Source: Coleofasciculus sp. LEGE 07092
Lineage (GTDB): Bacteria; Cyanobacteriota; Cyanobacteriia; Cyanobacteriales; Coleofasciculaceae
NCBI RefSeq assembly: GCF_015207375.1
Contig: NZ_JADEWY010000008.1
Coordinates: forward strand, 1-64,000
Reading direction: 5' to 3'
Length of the DNA stretch: 64,000 nucleotides
The notes beneath the pieces were generated by a model that saw nothing but the letters and a program-made list of their open reading frames with translations, was not told where the DNA came from and searched no databases. The position numbers and the translations under genes are program-made. This document shows positions 36,674 to 45,164 of this stretch, one piece after another (positions within the stretch are counted from its first letter, which is position 1; every line of letters starts with the position of its first letter).

Positions 36674-38962
36674 TTAATCTTGAAACACCATAATACTGCC
36701 CGAATAGCAAGCTACCCAAACCTGCCTAGTTTTCGGGTCGTAAGTAATACCAATAGGATTAGCATTTGTATTAACCGTTTGCAGTACCTTCATATCAGTT
36801 GTGCGAACTTTACTGACCGTATTGGAATGGTAATTCACCACATAAAGCAATTGACCATCATCGGATATCACCATGCTCCGAGGAGCACTACCAGTCGCAA
36901 CTTTTTTGAGTACCTTACCTGTGGATAAATCTATCTTCGCAACCATCCCTTCACTGTTCAAGGTTGCATAAAGATACTGACCTGTGGGGTCAATACTCAA
37001 ATGACGGGGTGAATGACCGATATTTTTTAACCAATCTACTGAGAAATCATTGAGGTCTACGACAGCAATGTCATAGGAACCCATGACGGCAACATAGGCT
37101 TTTTCTGACGTTGAATCAACGACAATTCCACGGGGATATCGACCCAATTTAATTCGTTTTATTTCGCGGATTTCTTCAGGGTCTACGACGCTCAAATCCC
37201 AGCTACACCAGTTACTAACCAGTACCAAGCGGTTATCGGGTGAGGTGGCAACAAATTTAGGAACCGAGCCGACTTCAACAACTTGGTCAATTTCTAGACT
37301 GTTAGTATTAACACGATACAAAAAACTATTGTCAGTCTTTTGATTAGAAGTGCATTGGTCGCTACCTGGTTTGTTAAAGCCTGACCCGTACATCTGGTAA
37401 TTAGATATCCAAGCATACTGACCGTTATGAGAAAACGCGGCTTCAACGGGAGCACCTTGATATTTCCCGGTAAATTTTGAATACCCGTATTTTTCTAAGT
37501 TGACGGTATCGGCAAGAGTTTTGACTAATTTATACTTCCGGTCATAAACCGTGATGGTATGGCTATACATCATGTTTTGGGCAAAAAATAAACCCTGACC
37601 GGAATGTACAATTGATTTGGGTGAAATCTTGCCAGAAATGGTTTCTTTGAGTGTCATCTCAGTACCAAGACTCGACTCATTTTCTTGGGTGGTGTCTTGT
37701 TGACTCTGTTCATTGATGAACAAGTCTTGATTAAAGGGTTCCTGCTCATTCTGTTCGTTCAGGGAAGAGTCTTCATTTTGCTCATCAATAAATGAGTCTT
37801 CATTAAATACAGAATCTGAGCTGTCGGGTTGAGAGGAGGTCGATGTCTGGGAGCCAGATTCCAAAACTATTCGGGTATTGGAGCCAACAATGCCATCGGG
37901 GGTTAGACCCTTGGCTTTTTGGAATTTCATCACCGCCTCTTGAGTCATGGAGCCGTAATAACCTGTGAGCGGTCCATTAAAATAGCCATCGTCTAGCAGC
38001 TTTTTCTGGAGGGCGGTTACGTCAGAATTGCGATGTCCTCTCCTGAGAACCAAACCGGGGTTAGCAAATCCGATACGGTCATCGGTGACGGTGGGAGAGG
38101 GGGCAGGCTGCAACGCGGGCATCGGTACTGGGGAACCCGATTCCATGGCGGCGCGGGTTTTGGGACCTGCCAGACCATCGGGGGTTAAGCCCTTGGCTTT
38201 TTGGAATCGAATGACGGCCTCTTGGGTTGTGGAGCCGTAATAGCCTGTAATGGGTCCTTCAAAGTAACCGCCAATTTGCAGATTCTTTTGAAGGGACGTT
38301 ACCTGAGAACTGCGATTGCCTCTTGTGAGGACTAAAGAGGGTCTAGCGGATACTACCGCTTCATTCCTGTCTGCGCCGGGTGGGGGAGTAACTGCGGAAA
38401 ATTCTGGTGATGGGGTTTCGGGGTTGACAAACGTATCATCTGATGGTGGTCTAGATTCCGGCGTTGTCGGAGTTTCTAGATTGACAAAACTATCGGCTGG
38501 TGAGACAGGGCTAAAATCCTGTGTTGTTGGAGCTTCGGAGCTAAAACTACTATTATTATTTGATGCTGAAGAACCCGACTCGATAGCGGATCTCGTTTCA
38601 GATCCAACAATACCATCGGGGCTTAGACCTTTAGCTTTCTGGAATCGAATGACCGCATCTTGGGTCAAAAGTCCGTAATAACCTGTAACAGGTCCATCAA
38701 AGTAGCCATCTTCTTGCAGACTTTTCTGAAGGGCATTAACATCAGAACCACTATTTCCTTTCCGCAGAGCCAGAACCGGGCTAGCCAAACTGACGATGAA
38801 TAGCGCAATGGTCAAAAAAATGAATGGAATCCAGGCTGCACTCAGGCGCTTTTTTCGGTCGAGTTCTGGGAAGAATAACCTGTAACTGGGGATAGTTTCG
38901 GGTTCTGAGTCTGCCCATGCCTCATCTGTTACAGCGTGATGAAGGGAGGCAAGTTTTTCCAT
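36674..38962 (-). CDS. Membrane-anchored peptidoglycan-binding and beta-propeller protein
   Basis: 762 residues from ATG 38962 (MEKLASLHHAVTDEAW). The longer upstream frame runs over low-quality sequence and has no SD. A cytoplasmic N-terminus of about 55 residues precedes one membrane helix (AAWIPFIFLTIALFIVSLA). Three PGBD-type peptidoglycan-binding repeats follow (each with GYYG, RFQKAKGL, PDGIVG/LAGPKTR), separated by Ser/Thr/Pro-rich linkers, then a Gln/Asn/Glu-rich spacer (SFIDEQNEDSSLNEQNEQ). The C-terminal 330 residues form a YVTN-type beta-propeller (SKPSPDNRLVLVSNWCS-like and AYVAVMGSYDIAVVDL-like strands). It probably sits in the inner membrane facing the wall. The combination is unusual; its function is unknown. 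Confidence 0.78.
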   Translation of the reverse strand: MEKLASLHHAVTDEAWADSEPETIPSYRLFFPELDRKKRLSAAWIPFIFLTIALFIVSLASPVLALRKGNSGSDVNALQKSLQEDGYFDGPVTGYYGLLTQDAVIRFQKAKGLSPDGIVGSETRSAIESGSSASNNNSSFSSEAPTTQDFSPVSPADSFVNLETPTTPESRPPSDDTFVNPETPSPEFSAVTPPPGADRNEAVVSARPSLVLTRGNRSSQVTSLQKNLQIGGYFEGPITGYYGSTTQEAVIRFQKAKGLTPDGLAGPKTRAAMESGSPVPMPALQPAPSPTVTDDRIGFANPGLVLRRGHRNSDVTALQKKLLDDGYFNGPLTGYYGSMTQEAVMKFQKAKGLTPDGIVGSNTRIVLESGSQTSTSSQPDSSDSVFNEDSFIDEQNEDSSLNEQNEQEPFNQDLFINEQSQQDTTQENESSLGTEMTLKETISGKISPKSIVHSGQGLFFAQNMMYSHTITVYDRKYKLVKTLADTVNLEKYGYSKFTGKYQGAPVEAAFSHNGQYAWISNYQMYGSGFNKPGSDQCTSNQKTDNSFLYRVNTNSLEIDQVVEVGSVPKFVATSPDNRLVLVSNWCSWDLSVVDPEEIREIKRIKLGRYPRGIVVDSTSEKAYVAVMGSYDIAVVDLNDFSVDWLKNIGHSPRHLSIDPTGQYLYATLNSEGMVAKIDLSTGKVLKKVATGSAPRSMVISDDGQLLYVVNYHSNTVSKVRTTDMKVLQTVNTNANPIGITYDPKTRQVWVACYSGSIMVFQD

Positions 38963-39145
38963 GGTTCTTTGTTTCTCTACCAAACATTCCGCTATCCTAT
39001 ACCAGAGGCTTGAGCTTGGGCTACCCCATCTGAGTAGGACACAAAAATAGAAGGGGGTAGAGCGATCGCGTAAGTCCCACAGACTACAGCCTTGAACCCT
39101 GCTAATGGTAATATCATTTTGACAGGGTAGCTTCCCCAACACAGA

Positions 39146-39613
39146 ATGCAGCAATTGAAAAAAGTTCTCCTTCTCTTCCGAGATTCTTGTCGGGACAACT
39201 CATTTATGGGTGCCATCGAACAGATTGAGGGACTCGTCTCCAAGATTTTGTCCATAGTGATGATTGCCGTCATACTAGTGGCAATGTTTGACCTGGTTGT
39301 CGTCCTCTCCAAACAATTGCTAGTTTCGCCCTACGGCTTCTTTAACCAAAGCTTATTTGAAATTTTTGGGCTATTTTTAAATGTCCTAATTGCCCTGGAA
39401 ATTCTAGAAAATATCACTGCCTATCTCCGTAAGCACGTTGTTCAAGTTGAACTCGTTATCGTTACCTCTTTAATTGCCGTCGCCCGGAAAATTATTATTC
39501 TCGACCTCAAAGGAACCGAAGGCAGCAAAATTATAGGATTAGCCGTCGCAATTCTTGCTCTCTCCATCAGTTATGGAATTATTCGCAGTACCAATGCTAA
39601 AAAACCCCATTAA
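39146..39613 (+). CDS. PsiE-like membrane protein
   Basis: 155 residues with four hydrophobic segments (ILSIVMIAVILVAMFDLVVV, SLFEIFGLFLNVLIALEILE, a third around VELVIVTSLIAVARKIIIL, and IIGLAVAILALSISYGII). The segment order and the charged E-x-x-E-N patch match the PsiE (phosphate-starvation-inducible E) family, whose function is not established. It is divergent from the peptidoglycan-binding/propeller gene. Confidence 0.75.
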   Translation: MQQLKKVLLLFRDSCRDNSFMGAIEQIEGLVSKILSIVMIAVILVAMFDLVVVLSKQLLVSPYGFFNQSLFEIFGLFLNVLIALEILENITAYLRKHVVQVELVIVTSLIAVARKIIILDLKGTEGSKIIGLAVAILALSISYGIIRSTNAKKPH

Positions 39614-39680
39614 CCAGTGGGAATTAGCGCCCTCACCCCCAACCTCTCTCCTACAGGACGTAGCTTGCTTCTCCGAAGGA

Positions 39681-39730
39681 GTGGGGAGTAGGGAATGGGA
39701 CTGTACCTCATGTAAGTGAGAACTGCTATA
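39681..39730. repeat. 50-bp dispersed repeat, second copy
   Basis: 47 of 50 bases match 36437-36486 in the same orientation. The two copies flank the block holding the propeller gene and the psiE-like gene. Confidence 0.75.
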
Positions 39731-39824
39731 GCGATCGCAAAACTCTATGGAGGACGCTTAGGTTATGCCAAGCCAGGTGACGAAGGATAATCCTCACCCG
39801 TTAACTTTAATTGTACCGACTGAC

Positions 39825-40181
39825 TTAACCAATGGCTCCCAGTAGCTGATAAATCAGCGAGTTAATGATACCGAGGGCAATAGCTCCAATTAAAGCACTC
39901 CAAAATCCCCAGCGCAATCGAAATCCCTGTACCAAATAAGCCGCCAAGCCAAAAACAATCGCATTCAGAATAATCGCAAATAAGCCAAAGGTAAGAAAAG
40001 TAATGGGGAAGGCTAAAAACCCCAGGATTGGACGCAAAAAGGCATTTAAGAGTCCAAAAACCACTGCCGACCATAAGGCTTTCTGAAAACTGTCAATTTC
40101 GACACCCGTGGGCAGTTTGGAAATAATGAACAAGCTAACAGAGGTAACTAGCCATGCAATGATCAGACTAACTAGATCCAT
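39825..40181 (-). CDS. Phage-holin-family (holin 4 superfamily) membrane protein
   Basis: 118 residues with four predicted membrane segments. The pattern (FGLLNAFLRPILGFLAFPIT, LTFGLFAIILNAIVFGLAAY, IGAIALGIINSLIYQLL) is that of the chromosomal phage-holin-4 superfamily, widespread membrane proteins of unknown role with no link to lysis here. It is 27 bp downstream of ychF on the same strand and probably co-transcribed. No phage gene is nearby. Confidence 0.85.
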   Translation of the reverse strand: MDLVSLIIAWLVTSVSLFIISKLPTGVEIDSFQKALWSAVVFGLLNAFLRPILGFLAFPITFLTFGLFAIILNAIVFGLAAYLVQGFRLRWGFWSALIGAIALGIINSLIYQLLGAIG

Positions 40182-40208
40182 TTGCGTAACTCCCGCTCTT
40201 CACTACCC

Positions 40209-41300
40209 CTATACATTAAACCGAAATAGCATCACATCTCCTTCCTGCACAACATATTCTTTACCTTCCGATCGCACTAACCCTTTTTCCTTTGCTGCAT
40301 TCATTGAACCAGTCGTCACCAAGTCCTGATAAGCCACTGTTTCGGCTCGAATAAAGCCCCGCTCAAAGTCGGTGTGAATGGTTCCTGCGGCTTGAGGGGC
40401 TGTCATGCCAGTTTTGATTGTCCAAGCGCGAGTTTCCTTGGGTCCAGTAGTTAAGAAAGTCCGTAAGCCCAACAGTTCGTAGGTAGCGCGAATCAGGGAT
40501 TTGAGTCCCCCTTCCGTTACACCTAGAGATTGCAAATAGTCAGCGCTTTCTGCCGCCGATAACTCGACAAGTTCAGACTCAACTTGAGCAGAAACCACGA
40601 CAACTTCAGCTTTTTCAGTCGCTGCCACTTGCCGAACTTGCTCCACCCATTCATTACCCGTTGCCAAGTCATCTTCAGACACGTTAGCCGCATAGATAAT
40701 CGGCTTGGCAGTCAGCAATTCCAAGGGCTTCACCAACTCAGCTTCTTCTGCCGTTAAGTTAATATTCCGCGCCGATTTGCCTTCATTGAGTGCCGCACTC
40801 AACTTTTCCAATGCTCCCAGTTCTACCTGAGCGTCTTTACTCGAACGCGCCTGCTTGCGAGTGCGTTCCATCCGGCGCTCAACTTGGGATAAATCAGCTA
40901 ACGCCAGTTCTAGGTTAATCACATCAATATCGCGTACTGGGTCAACGGAACCCGCAACATGGATAATGTTCTCATCGTCAAAGCAGCGTACCACATGGAC
41001 GATCGCGTCCACTTCCCGAATATTGGCTAAAAATTGGTTGCCCAATCCTTCCCCCTTACTCGCACCTTTGACTAACCCAGCAATATCGACAAACTCAATG
41101 CGAGTTGGCACAATTTGCTCGGAGACAGAAAGCTTGGCGAGAACCTGCAACCGTTCATCCGGTACGGCAACAACGCCGACATTCGGCTCGATTGTGCAGA
41201 ATGGGAAGTTCGCCGCATCCGCCTTAGCATTGGCAACCAGGGCGTTAAATAATGTAGATTTACCTACGTTGGGCAGTCCAACAATTCCGGCTCTTAGCAT
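40209..41300 (-). CDS. ychF: YchF/Ola1 P-loop ATPase
   Basis: 363 residues of the YchF TRAFAC GTPase-like family, which prefers ATP. Visible are the P-loop GLPNVGKSTLFNAL, the DIAGLVKGASKGEGLGNQFL switch II region, NVSEDDL at the altered specificity position (NxxE in place of NKxD), and the C-terminal TGS domain (TFLTTGPKETRAWTIK, TIHTDFERGFIRAE, VRSEGKEYVVQEGD). The family binds ribosomes and modulates oxidative-stress responses. It is full length for the family and is followed by the holin-like gene. Confidence 0.96.
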   Translation of the reverse strand: MLRAGIVGLPNVGKSTLFNALVANAKADAANFPFCTIEPNVGVVAVPDERLQVLAKLSVSEQIVPTRIEFVDIAGLVKGASKGEGLGNQFLANIREVDAIVHVVRCFDDENIIHVAGSVDPVRDIDVINLELALADLSQVERRMERTRKQARSSKDAQVELGALEKLSAALNEGKSARNINLTAEEAELVKPLELLTAKPIIYAANVSEDDLATGNEWVEQVRQVAATEKAEVVVVSAQVESELVELSAAESADYLQSLGVTEGGLKSLIRATYELLGLRTFLTTGPKETRAWTIKTGMTAPQAAGTIHTDFERGFIRAETVAYQDLVTTGSMNAAKEKGLVRSEGKEYVVQEGDVMLFRFNV

Positions 41301-41408
41301 ATTCCGTGTAAAAATCAGTGGTGTTAGCAGGAGTCAAGTGTAGAGACGCGATAGATGACGTCTGTTATATCTTCAACATTTCAGATAAGGGTTTAAGGAT
41401 ATCGGAAC

Positions 41409-42755
41409 ATGGTTAAAATTATCGGTCGCAAAGCCTTGGGTACTCAATTAGTCTATGACATTGGCGTGGAGCGCGACCATAACTTTATTTTGGCAAATGG
41501 GCTAGTGGCTTCCAACTGCTTCAACAAATCTCACTCCACCGCTTACGGTTACGTCACTTATCAAACCGCTTATCTAAAAGCTAACTATCCGGTTGAGTAC
41601 ATGACAGCGCTGCTGACGGCTAGCAGTGGCAATCAAGATAAGGTGCAGAAATACATCGCCACCTGTTCAACAATGGGGATTGATGTGTTGCAACCGGATA
41701 TCAATCGTTCGGATATCGATTTCACTCCCTTATCCGGCAAAATTTTGTTTGGGCTATCGGCAATCCGGAATTTGGGGGATGGGGCGATTGACTGTATTTT
41801 AAAAGCTCGTGAGAAGGATGGTGCGTTTCAGTCTCTAGCCGATTTGTGCGATCGCGTAGATTTGCGAGCTGTCAATCGCCGTGCGCTAGAATCGCTAATT
41901 TACTGCGGTGCTTTTGATAGCATCGAACCCAATCGACACCAACTTATCAAAGATTTGGATGTAGTCATCTCTTGGGCGCATGATCGGGCGAAGGATCGAG
42001 AAAGCGGTCAGATTAACATTTTTGATTTCCTGGAAAACACCAGTGGCAGTCAAGAGGAGAATGGCGAGGCGTGGAAATCTGCCCCCAAAGCGACTGGGGT
42101 TAATGATTTCTCGCGTCAGGAAAAATTACAACAAGAAAAAGACTTACTGGGATTCTACATCTCTGACCATCCCCTCAAATCTGCACGCCAAGCGACTAAA
42201 GTCCTTTCTCCCATTAATCTCAACGAGTTGGGCGAACAGAGCAAGCGAACCCTTTTAAGTGCCATTGTCATGCTCAGTGAGGTTAAGCACCACCTCTCGA
42301 AAAAAAGCGGCGAACGTATGGCATTCGTACAGATGGAAGATTTGACGGGTCAAGCCGAAGGCGTTGTTTTCCCCAAAACTTACAGCCGCATTGAACAACT
42401 CATCCAAACCGACGCTCGTTTGATTGTCTGGGGCAAAGTCGATGAGCGAGATGAAAAAATTCAAATGATTATTGAAGATGCCGAGCCGATTGAAAATGCA
42501 CAAATGGTGATTGTAGAACTGATGCCCCAGGGAGTTAGTACCAGTGAACTCAACCGTCTTAAAAGTGTTCTTAAAGAACAATCTGGGGAGAGGAATCAGG
42601 CAAAAGTGCCAGTGTTGGCAAGGGTAACGGCATCAAACCAAAGTCAAGTTGTGCGCTTTGATTCTAAATATTGGGTGGGGGATTATATAGAGACTGTTGC
42701 AGCTCTTACTAGGGAAGGCTTTTCTGCTCATCCTGTGCCCCTGACGGGGGGGTAA
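41409..42755 (+). CDS. dnaE: DNA polymerase III alpha C-terminal half with split-intein C-fragment
   Basis: 448 residues. The first 36 (41409-41516) are the DnaE split-intein Int-C: IIGRKALGTQLVYDIGVERD and NFILANGLVASN, ending in the obligatory Asn. The +1 extein residue is Cys517-coded (TGC at 41517-41519) followed by FN, the canonical CFN junction. The rest is the C-terminal half of DnaE: finger/tau-binding region, a helix-hairpin-helix part, and an OB fold. The matching N-half with Int-N is encoded elsewhere in the genome, and protein trans-splicing joins them to give active replicative polymerase. The end reads PVPLTGG. It is divergent from ychF. Confidence 0.96.
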   Translation: MVKIIGRKALGTQLVYDIGVERDHNFILANGLVASNCFNKSHSTAYGYVTYQTAYLKANYPVEYMTALLTASSGNQDKVQKYIATCSTMGIDVLQPDINRSDIDFTPLSGKILFGLSAIRNLGDGAIDCILKAREKDGAFQSLADLCDRVDLRAVNRRALESLIYCGAFDSIEPNRHQLIKDLDVVISWAHDRAKDRESGQINIFDFLENTSGSQEENGEAWKSAPKATGVNDFSRQEKLQQEKDLLGFYISDHPLKSARQATKVLSPINLNELGEQSKRTLLSAIVMLSEVKHHLSKKSGERMAFVQMEDLTGQAEGVVFPKTYSRIEQLIQTDARLIVWGKVDERDEKIQMIIEDAEPIENAQMVIVELMPQGVSTSELNRLKSVLKEQSGERNQAKVPVLARVTASNQSQVVRFDSKYWVGDYIETVAALTREGFSAHPVPLTGG

Positions 42756-42784
42756 GTTTTTCCTAAGCTGAATGTCTCTGAAAT

Positions 42785-42826
42785 TATCGCTCTTCTGTCA
42801 AAGTGGGCTGAAACTAAAGAGCGATA
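42785..42826 (+). terminator. 10-bp inverted repeat after dnaE
   Basis: TATCGCTCTT (42785-42794) and AAGAGCGATA (42817-42826) are exact reverse complements with a 22-nt loop, 30 bp after the dnaE stop. It is likely an mRNA 3' hairpin; no T-run follows. Confidence 0.5.
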
Positions 42827-42920
42827 GCAATTCGGATAGGTCAAAAATAACGATGTAGTGGCTGCCATAGTTGATCAACCCTACCTCCAGAGTTATTTTG
42901 CCTACTGTCTCCCTTATAAT

Positions 42921-43056
42921 AAGGAGAAACAGTCAACTTGTATCAAGTGGAGCTGCAAACCTAAGTATGTGCTGTGAGGGGATACAGCAATATCCCCCAA
43001 CAACCTAAAGCTCCACTGAGTGTGGCAAAAGCAGAAATCAACCCTTCAGGTTTTTT
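42921..43056 (+). ncRNA. Candidate structured small RNA
   Basis: TATAAT (42915-42920) stands 26 bp before a closing stem AGTGGAGCT (42946-42954) / AGCTCCACT (43009-43017). Inside are two mutually exclusive hairpins: GCTGT/ACAGC and GGGGATA/TATCCCC. A short AACC/GGTT hairpin with six T's follows (43040-43056). There is no ORF. The -35 box is poor. I do not recognise a known RNA family. Confidence 0.4.
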
Positions 43057-43251
43057 GTCACAGGCTGACTCGTTCTGAACAACAAAAAGCTATGCTTCCC
43101 CGCTCTGGGTTTGGGTGCTTTCTTCACCTTACCCGCAGAGATTGGGGAATCTCTTTTTGATTTTCTACAAACATCACTCGTTCCAACTGATGAGCAATTT
43201 CTGCCTTAGTGTATCTCAAAGCCAATTTATTTTATAGAAGTTGCTTTCTTT

Positions 43252-43785
43252 CTATACCAACTCCAGGCTCCAAGACCCAAGAGAACCTGAATCACCAGCA
43301 GAGCAATCGTTAACAATCAACTGCCAGCTACCAGCCGATGAGAGTCCCTTCAATACTGACAAGGGTTGAAGAGGAGCATAGCTGCCGCTGGGGATAACAT
43401 CATTTTCTGCTGCCACAGCATCAAAGTTACCCTTAAAGGTGTCACTAAAGCTGTAATTGCCGTTGAGGTCGCTGCTATAGCCACTGGAAGAAAATTGGGG
43501 TTGCCCCGGTCGTCGCAACAAATCAACGACAGTACCGGTTTCTATGTGACGCAAACGCACAACGATATCACCCACCCAAGTATGTTCTAAATCGTTGAGG
43601 GTAACGGTGACACTAGAGACTTTGAAGTTATCAGCAACAACAATTTCATCTTGGAAGCTACCCATCCCATCAGGGATGATGCCCCCACGACCCACAAACG
43701 TTGCAATACTAACTGTAGAAGTTGCACTGTTAGCCAATTCAACTTCTACAGTAGCGGTTGATGCCTGGTTCATGAGCTTAGACAT
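43252..43785 (-). CDS. Proprotein-convertase P-domain protein
   Basis: 177 residues that are almost entirely a P/Homo-B domain: VSSVTVTLNDLEHTWVGDIVVRLRH, GTVVDLLRRPGQ, NGNYSFSDTFKGNFDA, and GSYAPLQPLSVLKGLSSAGSWQLIVNDCSAGDSGSLGSWSLEL at the end (listed in parts). Such domains usually follow subtilase catalytic domains; here it stands alone behind a 40-residue Ser/Thr/Val-rich N-terminus without a clear signal peptide. It may be a secreted or cell-surface adhesion module, or an inhibitor or partner of a protease. The 26-residue basic peptide gene lies 69 bp upstream on the same strand. Confidence 0.8.
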   Translation of the reverse strand: MSKLMNQASTATVEVELANSATSTVSIATFVGRGGIIPDGMGSFQDEIVVADNFKVSSVTVTLNDLEHTWVGDIVVRLRHIETGTVVDLLRRPGQPQFSSSGYSSDLNGNYSFSDTFKGNFDAVAAENDVIPSGSYAPLQPLSVLKGLSSAGSWQLIVNDCSAGDSGSLGSWSLELV

Positions 43786-43854
43786 AAGTTAATGGCTCCG
43801 AAAACTAAAGGTTGACAAAAGTAAAACTTGATTGAGCGATCGCGAAATCAATGG

Positions 43855-43935
43855 TTAAGAAAATTTACGCTTTGTTTGCTTTGGCTTTTTAGCTTTGCTA
43901 TAGATGCGACCCTGACTTTTCTTTAATTTCGCCAT
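43855..43935 (-). CDS. 26-residue basic peptide
   Basis: ATG frame MAKLKKSQGRIYSKAKKPK followed by QTKRKFS and stop. It carries 11 Lys/Arg and no acidic residue. An AGGAGA Shine-Dalgarno precedes the ATG by about 10 nt. It sits 69 bp upstream of the P-domain gene and reads in the same direction, so it could be co-transcribed. Its size and charge recall small ribosomal-like or nucleic-acid-binding peptides, but no family is recognised. A chance frame cannot be excluded at this length. Confidence 0.45.
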   Translation of the reverse strand: MAKLKKSQGRIYSKAKKPKQTKRKFS

Positions 43936-45090
43936 CAGACAATACTCTCCTCTTGATTAATAATGGCATTGTTTTTGCTTTTCATCTAGTCCCTCCGAGA
44001 TATCTTTACTGAAATAAAACAATTGAAATCTTTTATCGATTTAGCTCTAATTTCTCTGAATTCCTTTTCAGGCAAGGTTTTTATCTGACACAAGAAATAG
44101 AGGGTTTTTAAATCTTTATGTGAATTTTATGTAAAGTTACTTCAGCTATAACTTTGTTTAATCTTTGCCTAAAGGGTAAAAACTTGTACCAAAAACTACT
44201 TCGACTTTTCGGCTAAGTTGTCCAAAAACAAGCTCAAAAACCTGCCCCAAAATAGCTTTAAGGAAGTCAACAAAGCTAATCAGTCTTGGTTGTGTTAAGT
44301 TTAAACCTTTATTTTGTAAATTTCATTCTTTTTTAGTAAAGATTTGTTTCAATCGACTCCAAAATTTGTTTTCTACGTCCCACTTTTTCAATGAACCCAC
44401 TGACCCTTTCCCCTCTAATTGATTGACTTTAATCTGTTTTTGATGCAGGTTTTCTAGAATCAGTTGTGGTGTCTCCAACTCGTGTCAAGTTAACAACCCG
44501 TCTGAATTGAAACCGGAGTTAACTTATTGCCGGGGTTGGCTCCGCAATACAGAACCTAAAACCATTTCAAACCGAACGCCCCACCCTTTGTCGCTACACT
44601 AGCTGTAGGGGTTTACAACAAATTGAAAACGCTATATATAAGATTGACCTATGGATTTCCTACTCTTTGTACAGTCAGTAGGGGGTCAAACACTGTATAT
44701 AGTGTTTACGCAAATGATGGGAATTCTGGGAGAAGTGAACTTTGGTGTGACACGTAGAAGAACGGATTCAGGCTAAAGCTAGAGAAAGACACGGGTCAGT
44801 CTCTTGCTAGCTGCTGGTATACCTTCCTATCTGTCATACACTGGTATGACAGGTATTACACCATGTTGAATATTATTTCAATTCGCTAACTTAGGCAACT
44901 CTTTGTCTTGCTTAATTCCATCTTTTTTAGGTTAAGATTTGTTAAGCAAGTCAGCAAGGTATCTCAGACAATCGGTAAGAACCACAATAGATAAAAAGGC
45001 TCCCCTTGGGAACCCCTGCTTCTAGCTTAACGACTACCTAGGTTTGCGTTCACATCTATTAACAAAATTTTAACAATCCCAACGAAATTT
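43936..45090. other. Long gene-free AT-rich region with palindromes
   Basis: About 1.15 kb without a convincing gene on either strand. It contains an AAACACT...AGTGTTT palindrome (44688-44707) and a perfect CTGTCATAC-ACTG-GTATGACAG hairpin (44831-44852). The rest is AT-rich and shows no repeat I can match elsewhere in the window. It may hold undetected small RNAs. Confidence 0.5.
44831..44852. repeat. Perfect 9-bp palindrome (hairpin or operator)
   Basis: CTGTCATAC and GTATGACAG around a 4-nt loop. The half-site CTGTCATAC recurs at 57346-57354 in another gene-free region, without its partner arm. Confidence 0.55.
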
Positions 45091-45140
45091 GCGGCGCTTC
45101 CTACCCTATCCCCTCGAAAAGACAGAACTGGAAACGCCGC
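45091..45140 (-). terminator. Hairpin downstream of ho1
   Basis: GCGGCGCTTCC (45091-45101) pairs with GGAAACGCCGC (45130-45140), one mismatch in 11. It begins 25 bp beyond the ho1 stop on the minus strand, and an AT-rich tract follows. Probably the ho1 mRNA end. Confidence 0.55.
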
Positions 45141-45164
45141 TTGGCTTGCTTTTAAGGTCGTTTT

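Noticed and set aside
39825-40181. Prophage signal from the holin-family protein
   Set aside because: This family is chromosomal and common; no other phage gene is nearby.
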